Source: Pseudonocardia sp. (GTDB lineage: Bacteria; Actinomycetota; Actinomycetes; Mycobacteriales; Pseudonocardiaceae). From it: DNA of 46,091 nt. The notes under the pieces are model-generated. The model worked only from the letters and a program-made list of their open reading frames with translations. It did no database searches and had not been told where the DNA came from. Shown in pieces: positions 33,822 to 42,556 of this stretch. Each line of letters opens with the position of its first letter. Position 1 is the first letter of the stretch. A program made the translations under genes and the position numbers. Where the stretch lies: positions 1-46,091 of the forward strand of contig JAFASX010000093.1 of the NCBI GenBank assembly GCA_019244295.1, read 5' to 3'.

Positions 33822-34499
33822 TCACGGCGGACCCGCCTTGTACCCCACACCGCGCACCGTGAGTACGACCTCCGGACGTTCCGGGTCGCGTTCGACCTTG
33901 GAACGCAGCCGCTGGACGTGCACGTTGACCAGCCGAGTGTCCGCCGCATGCCGGTAGCCCCACACCTGCTCGAGCAGTACCTCACGAGTGAACACCTGGC
34001 GGGGCTTACGGGCCAGTGCCACCAGCAAATCGAACTCAAGCGGAGTCAACGGGATCGGCGCCCCGGCACGGGTGACCTGGTGCGCCGGCACGTCAATAGC
34101 CACTTCTCCGATCGCCAGCAGCTCAGCCGGCTCGGCGTCGGTACGGCGCAGCCTGGCCCGAATCCGGGCCACCAGCTCCTTCGGTTTGAATGGTTTGATC
34201 ACGTAGTCGTCCGCGCCGGACTCCAGCCCGAGCACCACGTCGACAGTGTCGCTCTTAGCAGTCAGCATCACGATCGGCACACCGGACTCCGCGCGGATAG
34301 CCCGACAGACGTCGATCCCGTTCATCCCAGGCAGCATGAGGTCCAGCAGTACGACATCTGGCCGCAGGTCGCGCAGCGCGGGCAGCGCACGGGGGCCCTC
34401 GGACACCACGGCGGTGTCGAAGCCTTCGCCGCGCAGCACGATCGTGAGCATCTCGGACAACGCCGAATCGTCGTCAACCACCAATATCCGCGACTTCAT
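33822..34499 (-). CDS. mtrA: Response regulator MtrA
   Basis: This 225-aa OmpR/PhoB-type regulator has a receiver domain at 1-115, with the acidic pair in ILVVDDDSALSEML, the phospho-Asp in DVVLLDLMLPGMNGIDVCRA and the Lys in DYVIKPFKPKELVARI. The winged-helix domain at 130-225 contains LLEQVWGYRHAADTRLVNVH, then VQRLRSKVE and the wing VLTVRGVGYKAG. The order mtrA-mtrB-lpqB is conserved in actinomycetes. MtrA binds promoters of cell-wall hydrolases and dnaA in mycobacteria. Confidence 0.97.
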   Translation of the reverse strand: MKSRILVVDDDSALSEMLTIVLRGEGFDTAVVSEGPRALPALRDLRPDVVLLDLMLPGMNGIDVCRAIRAESGVPIVMLTAKSDTVDVVLGLESGADDYVIKPFKPKELVARIRARLRRTDAEPAELLAIGEVAIDVPAHQVTRAGAPIPLTPLEFDLLVALARKPRQVFTREVLLEQVWGYRHAADTRLVNVHVQRLRSKVERDPERPEVVLTVRGVGYKAGPP

Positions 34500-34617
34500 G
34501 AATCTATGGTGTCATCCCGTTCCGACTCGGTCCGCGGGGCGCTGTGCCCAAGATGTGACCAAGGTATCGTCACCCAATGGGTATTCAAAAGCTTAATCAC
34601 GCCGCAACGGAACACCA

Positions 34618-35259
34618 CTAGCCGGCGAGATCCTCGGCCAACGCCTCGACCGATATGTCACCCAGGCCGCCGTCCAACACTCGCCATGGGCTCACCCAAC
34701 GGCGCGTGGCCAGTTCGTCGTACACCTGAGCGCAGCGCCGTTGCAAGCCTTCATCGGACTCGAACACATCTCTCGCGCGCGCGACGTCGGCCCGTTCCCG
34801 GTCCGCCGTCCTCGCCGCGGCCACGGCGCACGGCACCCGCAACAGCAGTTGCACATCCGGCGCCGGGATGCCGAACCGGTCCAGCTCCAGCTCACGTAGC
34901 CAGCCGACGAACTCGCCGTCGGCGTGCTGGCGCAGCCGAGCCGCGCCATAGGCGGCGTTGGAGGCCAGGTACCGGTCCACCAGCACGACATCCGAGGCCG
35001 CTAGCTCGCGGCGCAGCTGGTCAGCGGCGGCGCGGCGGTCCAGCGCGAACAACACGGCCATCCCGTACACCGAATCGGCAAGATCGCCGAGCCGACCGTG
35101 CAGTGCGTCGGCGATCAGCGCGGCATGCACGTCCTCGGCGTAACGGGGGAACGCCAGCCGCGCGACCCGCGCCCCACGCGCGGCCAGCGCCTCACACAGC
35201 GCGTCGACCACCGTCCGCTTGCCGGCGCCGTCCAGACCTTCAACCGCCACCAATAGCAC
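34618..35259 (-). CDS. tmk: Thymidylate kinase
   Basis: This 213-aa dTMP kinase starts at GTG 35259, just after the ahcY stop. The P-loop is LVAVEGLDGAGKRTVVDALC, with Arg after Lys as in mycobacterial Tmk. LAFPRY is the dTMP-binding segment, YGMAVLFALDRRAAAD and VVLVDRYLASNAAYGAARL the DRY/S motif, and the lid is Arg-rich. It makes dTDP for DNA synthesis. The order ahcY-tmk-mtrA follows the mycobacterial layout. Confidence 0.94.
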   Translation of the reverse strand: MLLVAVEGLDGAGKRTVVDALCEALAARGARVARLAFPRYAEDVHAALIADALHGRLGDLADSVYGMAVLFALDRRAAADQLRRELAASDVVLVDRYLASNAAYGAARLRQHADGEFVGWLRELELDRFGIPAPDVQLLLRVPCAVAAARTADRERADVARARDVFESDEGLQRRCAQVYDELATRRWVSPWRVLDGGLGDISVEALAEDLAG

Positions 35260-35261
35260 GC

Positions 35262-36758
35262 TCAGTAACGGTAGTGGTCGGGTTTGAACGGGCCCTCGAC
35301 ATCCACGCCGATGTACTCGGCTTGCTCCTTGGTGAGCTTGGTCAGCTCACCGCCGAGTGCCCGCACATGTATCCGCGCGACTTTTTCGTCAAGCGCCTTG
35401 GGCAGCTGGTAGACGTCGACGTTGTACTCCTCGCGCTTGGTGAACAGCTCGATCTGCGCGATCACCTGATTGGAGAAGCTGGTGGACATTACGAACGAAG
35501 GGTGACCGGTCGCGTTGCCCAGGTTCAGCAGTCGACCCTCGGAGAGCACGATGATCGAGTGGCCGTCCGGGAAAATCCACTCGTCGACCTGGGGCTTAAT
35601 CGTGATCCGACGAATGCCCGGGTACCGGGCCAGCCCGGCTATGTCGATCTCGTTGTCGAAGTGCCCCACGTTGCCGATAATGGCCTGGTGCTGGGTGCGG
35701 GCCATCAGCTCAACGGTCACGATGTTCTTGTTCCCGGTGGCAGTGATCACGAAATGGGCTTCGTCGATCACGTCTTCCAGCCGGGCGACCTGGTAGCCCT
35801 GCAGCAGCGCCTGCAGCGCGCAGATCGGGTCCACCTCGGTGACGATCACCCGAGCGCCCTGCCCGGCCAGCGCCTCGGCGGAACCCTTGCCGACATCGCC
35901 GTACCCGCAGACCACCACGACCTTGCCGCCGATGAGGACATCGGTGGCCCGGTTGATGCCGTCCACCAAGGAATGCCGGATGCCGTACTTGTTGTCGAAC
36001 TTGGACTTGGTGACCGAGTCGTTAACGTTGACCGCCGGGAACAGCAGCTCACCCCGCTCGGCGAGCTGGTAGAGCCGGTTTACCCCGGTTGTGGTCTCCT
36101 CGGTCACGCCCCGGATGTCGGCGGCGACTTTCGTCCAGCGCCCCGCGTCGCGGGCGAGCGAGGCACGCAGTACGTCCAGGATCACCCGGTACTCGTGTGA
36201 GTCGTTCTCATCAGCGCTCGGCACCACGCCGGCCACCTCGAACTCGACCCCTTTGTGCACCAGCAAGGTGGCGTCACCGCCGTCGTCGAGGATCATGTTT
36301 GGACCCGACGACGAACCGTCCGGGCCGGGCCAGGTGAGCATCCGCTCGGTGCACCACCAGTACTCCTCCAGCGTTTCGCCTTTCCAGGCGAAACAGGGCA
36401 CGCCTCTGGGTTCCTCGGCGGTGCCGTGCGGGCCGACGACCACCGCGGCGGCGGCGTGATCCTGGGTGGAGAAAATGTTGCAGGACGCCCAGCGAACCTC
36501 AGCGCCCAAACTGACCAGCGTCTCGATCAGCACGGCCGTCTGCACGGTCATGTGCAGCGAGCCGGAGATCCGGGCGCCGTGCAGCGGGCGGGCCTCGGCG
36601 TACTCCCGCCGCAGCGCCATCAGTCCGGGCATCTCGTGTTCGGCGAGCCGGATCTCCCGGCGGCCGAAGTCGGCGAGGCCGAGATCGGCGACAGCGAAGT
36701 CGATTCCGTTGCGGGTCTGCAGCCGATCGGTGCCGATCGGGTTGTCGGTGACGGTCAT
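35262..36758 (-). CDS. ahcY: Adenosylhomocysteinase
   Basis: I choose ATG 36758, since a TTG at 36779 would place the ribosome binding site GAGGAGG inside the gene. The 498-aa enzyme splits S-adenosylhomocysteine to adenosine and homocysteine using bound NAD. Visible blocks: [40 protein letters not shown] (substrate Lys/Asp), [20 protein letters not shown] (NAD loop), [11 protein letters not shown], and the C-terminal KPDHYRY. The actinobacterial insertion near residue 160 ([16 protein letters not shown]) is present. A candidate SAH riboswitch lies in its leader, and tmk follows two bases after its stop. Confidence 0.97.
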   Translation of the reverse strand: MTVTDNPIGTDRLQTRNGIDFAVADLGLADFGRREIRLAEHEMPGLMALRREYAEARPLHGARISGSLHMTVQTAVLIETLVSLGAEVRWASCNIFSTQDHAAAAVVVGPHGTAEEPRGVPCFAWKGETLEEYWWCTERMLTWPGPDGSSSGPNMILDDGGDATLLVHKGVEFEVAGVVPSADENDSHEYRVILDVLRASLARDAGRWTKVAADIRGVTEETTTGVNRLYQLAERGELLFPAVNVNDSVTKSKFDNKYGIRHSLVDGINRATDVLIGGKVVVVCGYGDVGKGSAEALAGQGARVIVTEVDPICALQALLQGYQVARLEDVIDEAHFVITATGNKNIVTVELMARTQHQAIIGNVGHFDNEIDIAGLARYPGIRRITIKPQVDEWIFPDGHSIIVLSEGRLLNLGNATGHPSFVMSTSFSNQVIAQIELFTKREEYNVDVYQLPKALDEKVARIHVRALGGELTKLTKEQAEYIGVDVEGPFKPDHYRY

Positions 36759-36865
36759 GAGCGGGTGATACCTCCTCAAGCGGTTTCGGGCACACGGGAA
36801 CGGGGGCGTTCGGGAAACGTTGATCAGTTGATCAGCGGAAACAGGATCTCCCGACGTGTGCTCGT

Positions 36866-36937
36866 CAGGCGCCCTTCATCAGCAAACCCGGTAATCGAGC
36901 GTGGCGGACCTCGTCCGTCGCAGCGCCTCTCGATCCC
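36866..36937 (-). promoter_or_regulatory. Candidate S-adenosylhomocysteine (SAH) riboswitch
   Basis: Read on the minus strand, this leader contains GCGCTGCGACGGAC and CCACGCTCGAT, close to the SAH aptamer consensus GCGCUGCRRC...CCAGGCUCG. The P1 stem is ATCGAG (36929-36934 on the complement) with CTCGAT (36894-36899). The P2 hairpin is GACGGAC-GAG-GTCCGCC with one mismatch. The pseudoknot AGGCGC (36923-36928) pairs perfectly with GCGCCT (36867-36872). It lies about 110 bases before the ahcY start, exactly where SAH riboswitches activate this gene when SAH builds up. The P4 hairpin is weak. Most known examples are proteobacterial, so this should be checked. Confidence 0.72.
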
Positions 36938-36994
36938 AGTCGCCAAGTGAGCATACCCCTCGAGAGGGTCATCTCACGCGGGGTAAATGTAAAC

Positions 36995-38341
36995 TCAGCC
37001 GTCGTCTGGGGCGATCGCGGTGTCCAACACGGTCAACGCGGCGGCGCGCCGACCGGCGGCCGCCAACAGCCCGGCCGGTGCCAGGGCGAACCCATCGTCC
37101 ACCGCTACCGGGCACCCGGACAGCAGCTCGCGGAGCAACTCGTCGGCCCGCAGCGTATCGCGGATCGTGGCTAGTCCTGTCGAGTCCGGCTGGCGGAACA
37201 CTCCGCCGGTGAGCAGCACCAAGCCCAGACCGACCGCGCGCAGCGGCGGTCCAGCGATCCGCAGGTGCCGGCGCGCGGCTAGCACCGAAGCCAGCGCGGC
37301 CAGCCTGCGGTCCTCAGCTCGTCCACCGACGTCGTGGGGCAGGAAGTCGGGCTCATCGGCCAGCCGCTGCGCGGTCGGGGTGAGCAGATCGGCTTCGAAC
37401 GGGTCGATCACGGTCCGCACCTGTCCCTCGGTCAAAATCCCGGGAGCGCTCCATCGCAGCCCGAGGTCGGCCTCCACGGTGGACCACTGAGCCGCCGGCG
37501 GCGCGCCGCTGTCGGTGGGCGGCAGTGCCGAGTACACGTCCGTGGTCGAGCAGCCCACGTCGATCACCAGCACGGCCCCGCCATCGACGCCTCGAACCCG
37601 GACCAGCTCAGCCAGCCCCGCGCGCACAGCGGCCGGGGTGGATCGGGGTGCCAGCTGACGAAACCGCTCGGTGCCAGCCGACCCCACCCGCCCGACGACC
37701 AGATGGGTGTCCAGCAGCTCGCGCACCGCCGCCCTGGCCGGTTCAGGAACTATCTGGCCCGATCGGGACAGCACCGGATCAGTGGGCAGCACGGTGCGCG
37801 CGGACGAGCGCAGCACAGCCGCCGCCTCGGCCCGCGCCGACCCAGCGGCGGCGAGCACGATCGGGGCTCTGACCCGGGCCTTGGCCAGCTGGGCGGCGTT
37901 GGCGAGCAGCACCCGTTCCGCATCGCCGCCCTCACCCGAGCCGCCGAGCAACAGCACCACATCCGGCCGGCTGGCCCGCAGCGCCCGTATCCCTTCCGGC
38001 TCCAGCGGGCCGGCGTGCACGTATACCACCCGGGCCCCGGCCGAACAGGCCACCTGATGGCCGGCCTCGGTAGAGGCCAAGTGTCCCTGACCGATCACCG
38101 CCAACCGCAACCCGCCGCCGACCGAGGAGCAGGCCAACAGTTCAATGTCGCTCGCGGCCGCGCGGCCGCCAGGGACAGCCTCGTCCGCTCCCGCCGCCGA
38201 CGCGGCCGCGTGCACACATTCCAGCAGGGAGCCCGGAGTGGTCACGTGCTGCGCGCACCCCAGCGGCTCGCCCTCGGCGTCAACACCGAGCGCCTTGACC
38301 CAACCCGACCCCACGTCGAGACAGACACATGACCGGGTCAT
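36995..38341 (-). CDS. Glutamate mutase MutL/GlmL-like protein
   Basis: This is a 448-aa protein of the GlmL/MutL ASKHA-ATPase family. It opens with CVCLDVGSGWVKALGVDAEG, the phosphate-1-like motif, and a second nucleotide-binding loop is AVLVIDVGCSTTDVYSALPP. ALRASRPDVVLLLGGSGEGG and the C-terminal LGLVLLTGGVFRQPD are further family blocks. In the glutamate mutase operon GlmL sits between the two mutase subunits as a likely chaperone or repair factor. Here no mutase subunit (mutE/mutS) is adjacent, so its client is unknown. It is divergent from fadD and upstream of the ahcY riboswitch. Confidence 0.85.
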   Translation of the reverse strand: MTRSCVCLDVGSGWVKALGVDAEGEPLGCAQHVTTPGSLLECVHAAASAAGADEAVPGGRAAASDIELLACSSVGGGLRLAVIGQGHLASTEAGHQVACSAGARVVYVHAGPLEPEGIRALRASRPDVVLLLGGSGEGGDAERVLLANAAQLAKARVRAPIVLAAAGSARAEAAAVLRSSARTVLPTDPVLSRSGQIVPEPARAAVRELLDTHLVVGRVGSAGTERFRQLAPRSTPAAVRAGLAELVRVRGVDGGAVLVIDVGCSTTDVYSALPPTDSGAPPAAQWSTVEADLGLRWSAPGILTEGQVRTVIDPFEADLLTPTAQRLADEPDFLPHDVGGRAEDRRLAALASVLAARRHLRIAGPPLRAVGLGLVLLTGGVFRQPDSTGLATIRDTLRADELLRELLSGCPVAVDDGFALAPAGLLAAAGRRAAALTVLDTAIAPDDG

Positions 38342-38465
38342 CGCCGTCCGGGCACGACCCGGTAATTATCCAGGGTATCGCCTACAGCCACGGTACCGTC
38401 CCCCAACACGGCTGAGATGCCGATGCCGAGTACGCGCCGACACCGGCGCCGGAGGAGAGCTTACG

Positions 38466-40100
38466 ATGCTTGGACTCATGCAGGACCGTCCTCTTGCCCT
38501 GCCGCACATATTTCATCGGGCCGAGCAGTATTTCGGACACAAGCAGATCGTGACCGCCACGGCGACCGGACAGACCCGCACCTCGATCAGCGAGTGGGCA
38601 CAGCGGGTGCGCCGGGTGGCCACCGCTCTCGACACCCTGGGCATCAGCGCGGATGGGCGAGTCGCCACGTTCTGCTGGAACACCACCGCGCACCTTGAGC
38701 TCTACCTGGCCGCGCCCTGCACCGGGCGGGTGCTGCACACCCTCAACATCCGGTTGTTTCCCGATCAGCTGACCTACATCGTCAACCACGCCGAGGACGA
38801 GATCATTTTCGTGGATCGGTCGCTGTCGAGGCTGCTCTGGCCACTGACCGACAAGATGCCGGGCGTCCGGCACTACGTGGTCATCGACGATTACGGAGAC
38901 TGCCCAATCCCGGACGACCCGAGGATGTTGGATTACGAGCGGCTGCTGGCCGCGGCCGAGCCATTCGCGGGCGAGTTCGTCATCGAGGACGAGAACACCG
39001 CCGCCGCCATGTGCTACACCTCCGGCACCACCGGCAACCCCAAGGGCGTCGTCTACTCCCACCGCTCGACGGTTCTGCACTCGATGATTTCGCTGATCGC
39101 CGACGGCGCGGCGCTGTCCGAGCGCGATGTGGTGATGCCGATCGTGCCGATGTTCCATGCCAACGCCTGGGGTTTGCCGTACGGCAGCCTGCTGGCCGGC
39201 TCGGACATCGTGTTCCCCGGCCCGAACATGACCCCACACGCGTGTCTGGCGCTGCTGGCCGAACATAAGGTCACCGTGACCGGCGGGGTACCGACGATCT
39301 GGATGGGCGCGCTGCCGCTGCTCGGTGACTACGACCTTTCCTCGCTGCGCACGATCGTGTGCGGCGGGTCGGCGGTGCCGAAGTCGCTGTCGGAGGCCTA
39401 CCGGCAGGCCATCGGCATCCCGATATTGCACGCCTGGGGCATGACCGAGACCAGCCCCATCGCTACCCTGTGCACACCACGCAGCCAGCACGACTCGATG
39501 ACCGAAGACCAGCGGGCCAACATACGTGCCCGACAGGGCCAGGCGGTGCCTCTGGTGGAGCTGCGGTTAGTCGACCCGGCCAGCGGCGAGGAGGTGCCCT
39601 GGGACGACACGACCAGCGGGGAGATCCAGGCCGCCGGACCGTGGATCGCGCGCGAGTACCACAAAGGCGAAGGCGGTGGCGTCCAATTCACCGAAGACGG
39701 CTGGTTGCGCACCGGGGACGTGGCCGCGATGGACAAGTACGGCTTCGTCCGGATAGTGGACCGCACCAAGGACCTGGTTAAATCAGGCGGCGAGTGGATC
39801 AGCTCGGTGGAGCTGGAGAACGAGATCATGGCCCACCCGAAGATCGCCGAGGCGGCCGTGATCGCCATCCCGCACGAGCGCTGGATGGAGCGCCCATTGG
39901 CCTGTGTGGTGGTCAAGCCCGGCGAGACGCTGACCGCTGAGGAGGTCATCGAGCACCTCAAGCTCCGGGTGGCCAAGTGGTGGCTGCCCGATGCGGTTGA
40001 GTTCATCGACGAGGTGCCCAAGACGTCGGTGGGCAAGTTCTCCAAGAAGACGCTCCGGGAGAAGTTCGCCGGCTACACCCTGCCCAGCGCGGAAGCCTGA
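38466..40100 (+). CDS. Fatty-acid-CoA ligase (FadD-like)
   Basis: This 544-aa acyl-adenylating enzyme starts at ATG 38466 after GGAGGAGAG; an upstream extension to 38145 is antisense to glmL. The AMP-binding P-loop is CYTSGTTGNPKGVVYSHRS near residue 185, followed by VPMFHANAWGLPY. The A5 motif is HAWGMTETSPIA. GWLRTGDVAAMDKYGFVRIV then DRTKDLVKSGGEWIS is the hinge, and the catalytic Lys lies in KTSVGKFSKKTLRE. It resembles medium- to long-chain fatty-acid-CoA ligases. It activates a fatty acid with ATP and CoA; the chain length cannot be told. Confidence 0.93.
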   Translation: MLGLMQDRPLALPHIFHRAEQYFGHKQIVTATATGQTRTSISEWAQRVRRVATALDTLGISADGRVATFCWNTTAHLELYLAAPCTGRVLHTLNIRLFPDQLTYIVNHAEDEIIFVDRSLSRLLWPLTDKMPGVRHYVVIDDYGDCPIPDDPRMLDYERLLAAAEPFAGEFVIEDENTAAAMCYTSGTTGNPKGVVYSHRSTVLHSMISLIADGAALSERDVVMPIVPMFHANAWGLPYGSLLAGSDIVFPGPNMTPHACLALLAEHKVTVTGGVPTIWMGALPLLGDYDLSSLRTIVCGGSAVPKSLSEAYRQAIGIPILHAWGMTETSPIATLCTPRSQHDSMTEDQRANIRARQGQAVPLVELRLVDPASGEEVPWDDTTSGEIQAAGPWIAREYHKGEGGGVQFTEDGWLRTGDVAAMDKYGFVRIVDRTKDLVKSGGEWISSVELENEIMAHPKIAEAAVIAIPHERWMERPLACVVVKPGETLTAEEVIEHLKLRVAKWWLPDAVEFIDEVPKTSVGKFSKKTLREKFAGYTLPSAEA

Positions 40101-40140
40101 AACTTCTGTCCTTGCCTCGGTCCGGTCCCGGTGCTCTTTC

Positions 40141-40459
40141 GTGAACGTCTGGGACCGGTCGGCACCTTTTTCCGTTGTCCGCGTAGCACTTCGCATACCC
40201 GCCGGCTCTTCGCATACCTCTGGTCGCATACCTCTGGCGGTATGCCAAGTATGGAGCAGTCACGGGAACAAGCGAGTACTGCCACCGAGTGCCCGGCGCG
40301 GTCCGCGACCTCGGTCGCCGGGACCCCGGCGTTCAGCCACGTCGGCACCGCCGTGTGCCGGAGGTCGTACGGACGGCGAGCCAGCGGCGAGGCGACCTGT
40401 CCCGGCGACAGTGCGCTCCGCTGACCGCACAATCCAGCGGCATCCTCGCCGAGCTGCAA
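40141..40459 (-). pseudogene. Tyrosine recombinase (phage integrase) C-terminal relic
   Basis: The minus-strand frame has LARRPYDLRHTAVPTWLNAG and then VPATEVADRAGHSVAVL. This is the R..H motif and following GHS block of actinophage-type integrases. The nucleophilic Tyr segment (usually ...VY.KC...) is missing, and the following sequence carries a 14-bp tandem duplication. The N-terminal half is absent. It is the trace of an old integrated element just downstream of fadD; no intact att site or tRNA gene is visible. Confidence 0.72.
40210..40237. repeat. 14-bp tandem duplication in the integrase relic
   Basis: TCGCATACCTCTGG occurs twice without mismatch at 40210-40223 and 40224-40237. It disrupts the C-terminal part of the relic integrase frame. 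A third partial match (TTCGCATACC) lies just upstream. Confidence 0.85.
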
Positions 40460-40467
40460 TCTCGACT

Positions 40468-40752
40468 CTAGGATGGCGAACAGCCCACGACCATGTTGTC
40501 CGGGGCTGTTCGTCGGTCATCGCTACCGTTGGGTGTCGGACGCGCACGCTCGGTGTGGCGGTGCCAACGCGCGTGCCGGTCAGCCCGGTCAGCTGGCACC
40601 AACGCCGAACAGTCTCGGCAGGAGGTGACTTCCAGCCGATCGGGTGGGGTGTCCGGAGTGTCCCATGCCGCCCAGACGAAGATCGGGATTCCTTCGCCGG
40701 TCGAGCGACTCACCGCTGGGTTTCCTCGGTCTTCAGAGGCGATGTCGACCAT
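40468..40752 (-). CDS. Zinc-finger-like mini-protein (94 aa)
   Basis: The core CRDCSALVPADRADRHARWH is a CxxC...HxxxH pattern seen in many small actinobacterial and actinophage proteins with the phrase C..C.ALVP....HA.WH. A zinc knuckle is likely. The N-terminal 40 residues may not be translated if a later start is used; no start has an obvious ribosome binding site. It lies between the integrase relic and the HTH gene, consistent with a remnant of a mobile element. Its function is unknown. Confidence 0.5.
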   Translation of the reverse strand: MVDIASEDRGNPAVSRSTGEGIPIFVWAAWDTPDTPPDRLEVTSCRDCSALVPADRADRHARWHRHTERARPTPNGSDDRRTAPDNMVVGCSPS

Positions 40753-40961
40753 CGCGATATCAGCACAGCTCGGAGCAGGGAATCGTGCTGCGTAGGCTTA
40801 CTCACGGGTCAGGACCTCGTTTCCTGATCAAGGTCCCGGCCGGCGGTGCAGTCGCCGCGCCGGGACCGCCTTGTTTCTAACACAGTCACATTAATACGAA
40901 CGATGCGACCGATGCGAACAAGGCGCCCGAACGGACGATTAAACGGCATACCGTCGCTGGA

Positions 40962-41168
40962 GTGGCGAACGACGAGCCCCTGATGACTTCGGGTGAAGTC
41001 GCGCGCCGCCTCGGCGTGACCACGCGCGCGGTCGGCCGTTGGGTAGCGCGCGGCCAGTTGCGACCAGCCGTCACTACACCGGGTGGCCGCTACCGCTTCC
41101 GATGGTCCGAGGTCGAGCAGCAACTACGGGACCAACTCGAAGACGAGCTACGAGAGCCACCCGGGTGA
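40962..41168 (+). CDS. Excisionase/BldC-like helix-turn-helix protein
   Basis: This 68-aa protein starts at GTG 40962. It is one MerR/excisionase-type winged HTH: LMTSGEVARRLGVTTRAVGR followed by WVARGQLRPAVTTPGGRYRF. This form resembles BldC-like regulators and phage excisionases. The C-terminus is acidic and helical. Its neighbours include an integrase relic, so it was probably an excisionase or a small regulator of the lost element. It looks intact. Confidence 0.75.
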   Translation: MANDEPLMTSGEVARRLGVTTRAVGRWVARGQLRPAVTTPGGRYRFRWSEVEQQLRDQLEDELREPPG

Positions 41169-41303
41169 CCGCGAGTGAGGTGTGTCCGTCAGCCGTCCGG
41201 TGGTCCTTGGTGGGTTCGCCGCGTAGCCCGCCGCCGACACCACCCATCTACCGGAAGCCGCCTAAAAGATCTTCATCCTAAAAAATCTTCATCCGCAGGT
41301 ATT

Positions 41304-41429
41304 GACAATAACTCGCTCCCCGGCGACATCCGCATTGTCAGAGAGCACACGGAGGTTTTCATTCCGATCACCTCGATGCTCCTTATCTCTGTCGTCATTA
41401 GCCTGATCCTTTGGCTGATCGGCCGTTAA
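41304..41429 (+). pseudogene. DUF2905-type membrane protein relic
   Basis: The frame ends with NNSLPGDIRIVREHTEVFIP, then ITSMLLISVVISLILWLIGR. LPGDI.I.R......P.T..LL.S...S..LWL is the C-terminal half of the DUF2905 small membrane proteins as I know them. The first membrane helix, which normally precedes LPGDI, is not present in any frame, so the gene is 5'-truncated. Two imperfect copies of ATCTTCATCC lie at the truncation point. Confidence 0.6.
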
Positions 41430-42122
41430 TGGCTCCATATGCGATGTGAACGAGAACTGGCCTGACCAATGGTTCGGCTGTCGACGAAACGGCGCCAACA
41501 TCCTGATCCTCCGCAACCGTTGCCGACCATCTGTCCGACAGCCTTCATGCGCTCCTCGACCGGGCATGTCCCTGACACGACGTGGAGCAGCAGGCTATGT
41601 CGCTAGACCACTCGGTGGTTAACAGACTCCTCCAAATAACCGTTCAATCTGGTTTTTGACGTTCCTCTTAGGGCCACTCGGCCCGGCACTCGCTCCCCAA
41701 GCGACCTGTTCAGACTACTGTCACATACCCACTTGCGACGGGCGGGAGGCCAACCCCCACAGAATGGCTCACACAATGAAGCCACAAAAACCACCACCCT
41801 CCCGGCGCATCTTCGGCGCTGTGCTCACTTCGCTGCTTATCCTGAGTGCCGGGGTAGCGATCTTCTCTTCCGCCGGGGCCACTTAAAACACCATACAGCC
41901 AAATCTGGTCTTGGTCGGCTTCAGCGGTTCCAGCGAAGGCACCCTGCGAGGAGGCGACACATTACGTTAACTCCAGAGGCAACTGCGTCCACCGGCCGCC
42001 CCCTACGTGGCCAGGGTGAGCAGCACCTCCTCGACCTGGCTCAGGACGTGCCAGAGCGCGTCGTCCAGGCGGGGATCAGCCGGGTCGCGGTGGTGACGCC
42101 AGCTCCCGGGGCTTCGTGAGTC
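41430..42122. other. Decayed region, one possible short secreted peptide frame
   Basis: No supported gene. At 41776-41886 (+) the frame MKPQKPPPSRRIFGAVLTSL, then LILSAGVAIFSSAGAT, looks like a signal peptide or single membrane helix that stops after 36 residues; it may be a truncated gene start. Around 42003-42070 a minus-strand frame ends DDALWHVLSQVEEVLLTLAT, possibly a helical C-terminus. Neither is convincing alone. Confidence 0.35.
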
Positions 42123-42407
42123 ATGCCGGTGAGGACTCGGCGCTGGCTGCGGAGATGCATGGGTGGCTGGCCGTATCTGAGTTCGAGTGCGCCGGAGTCG
42201 CTCTTCCGCGCGTGGGGAAGTCGTGTAGCCGGTGCTCTGATGAGGCTCGCTGAACCCGGTGTGAGACACCCGCTGTTGACCTCAGTGCAGCACGTCAATT
42301 TGACCGCGGACGAGGGGGTGGCCCGGGGCGGGCTGGGGATCTGCTGGTACCACACCGGGGTTTCAACTACCTCGGAGATGATGGCCGCCTTTCGCGAACT
42401 CCGGTGA
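42123..42407 (+). pseudogene. Possible C-terminal relic, unknown family
   Basis: The later half of this frame has good codon use: RHPLLTSVQHVNLTADEGVA, then GGLGICWYHTGVSTTSEMMA, ending REL R. The GLG...W.HTG pattern faintly recalls the C-terminal part of serine beta-lactamase-like hydrolases, but I would not assign it. The first half is not protein-like. It is downstream of the big TIR-WD40 gene, facing it. Confidence 0.25.
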
Positions 42408-42539
42408 TAGCTCACCGGAGTTGATGCCCAGGCAGGTCACGCCGCCGCTTCGTAATGTCGATCATCGCTCGCCGCGCGGACGGTCCGAGCACCTCCTCAA
42501 TGCTTACGCACGCCTAGCTCGGTAACTCGTACAGCAGCT

Positions 42540-42555
42540 CCCAGCCAGGGCTGGG
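42540..42555 (-). terminator. Short hairpin after the TIR-STAND-WD40 gene
   Basis: CCCAGC and GCTGGG pair across a four-base loop directly after the stop codon of the large gene at 42557. It may end transcription, although no T-tract follows. Confidence 0.45.
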
Positions 42556-42556
42556 G

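Noticed and set aside
33372..36200. 942-codon plus-strand frame across mtrB, mtrA, tmk and ahcY
   Set aside because: It crosses four well-supported genes on the other strand and has no known domain.
38382..39491. Minus-strand frame opposite fadD
   Set aside because: Antisense to a clear acyl-CoA ligase.
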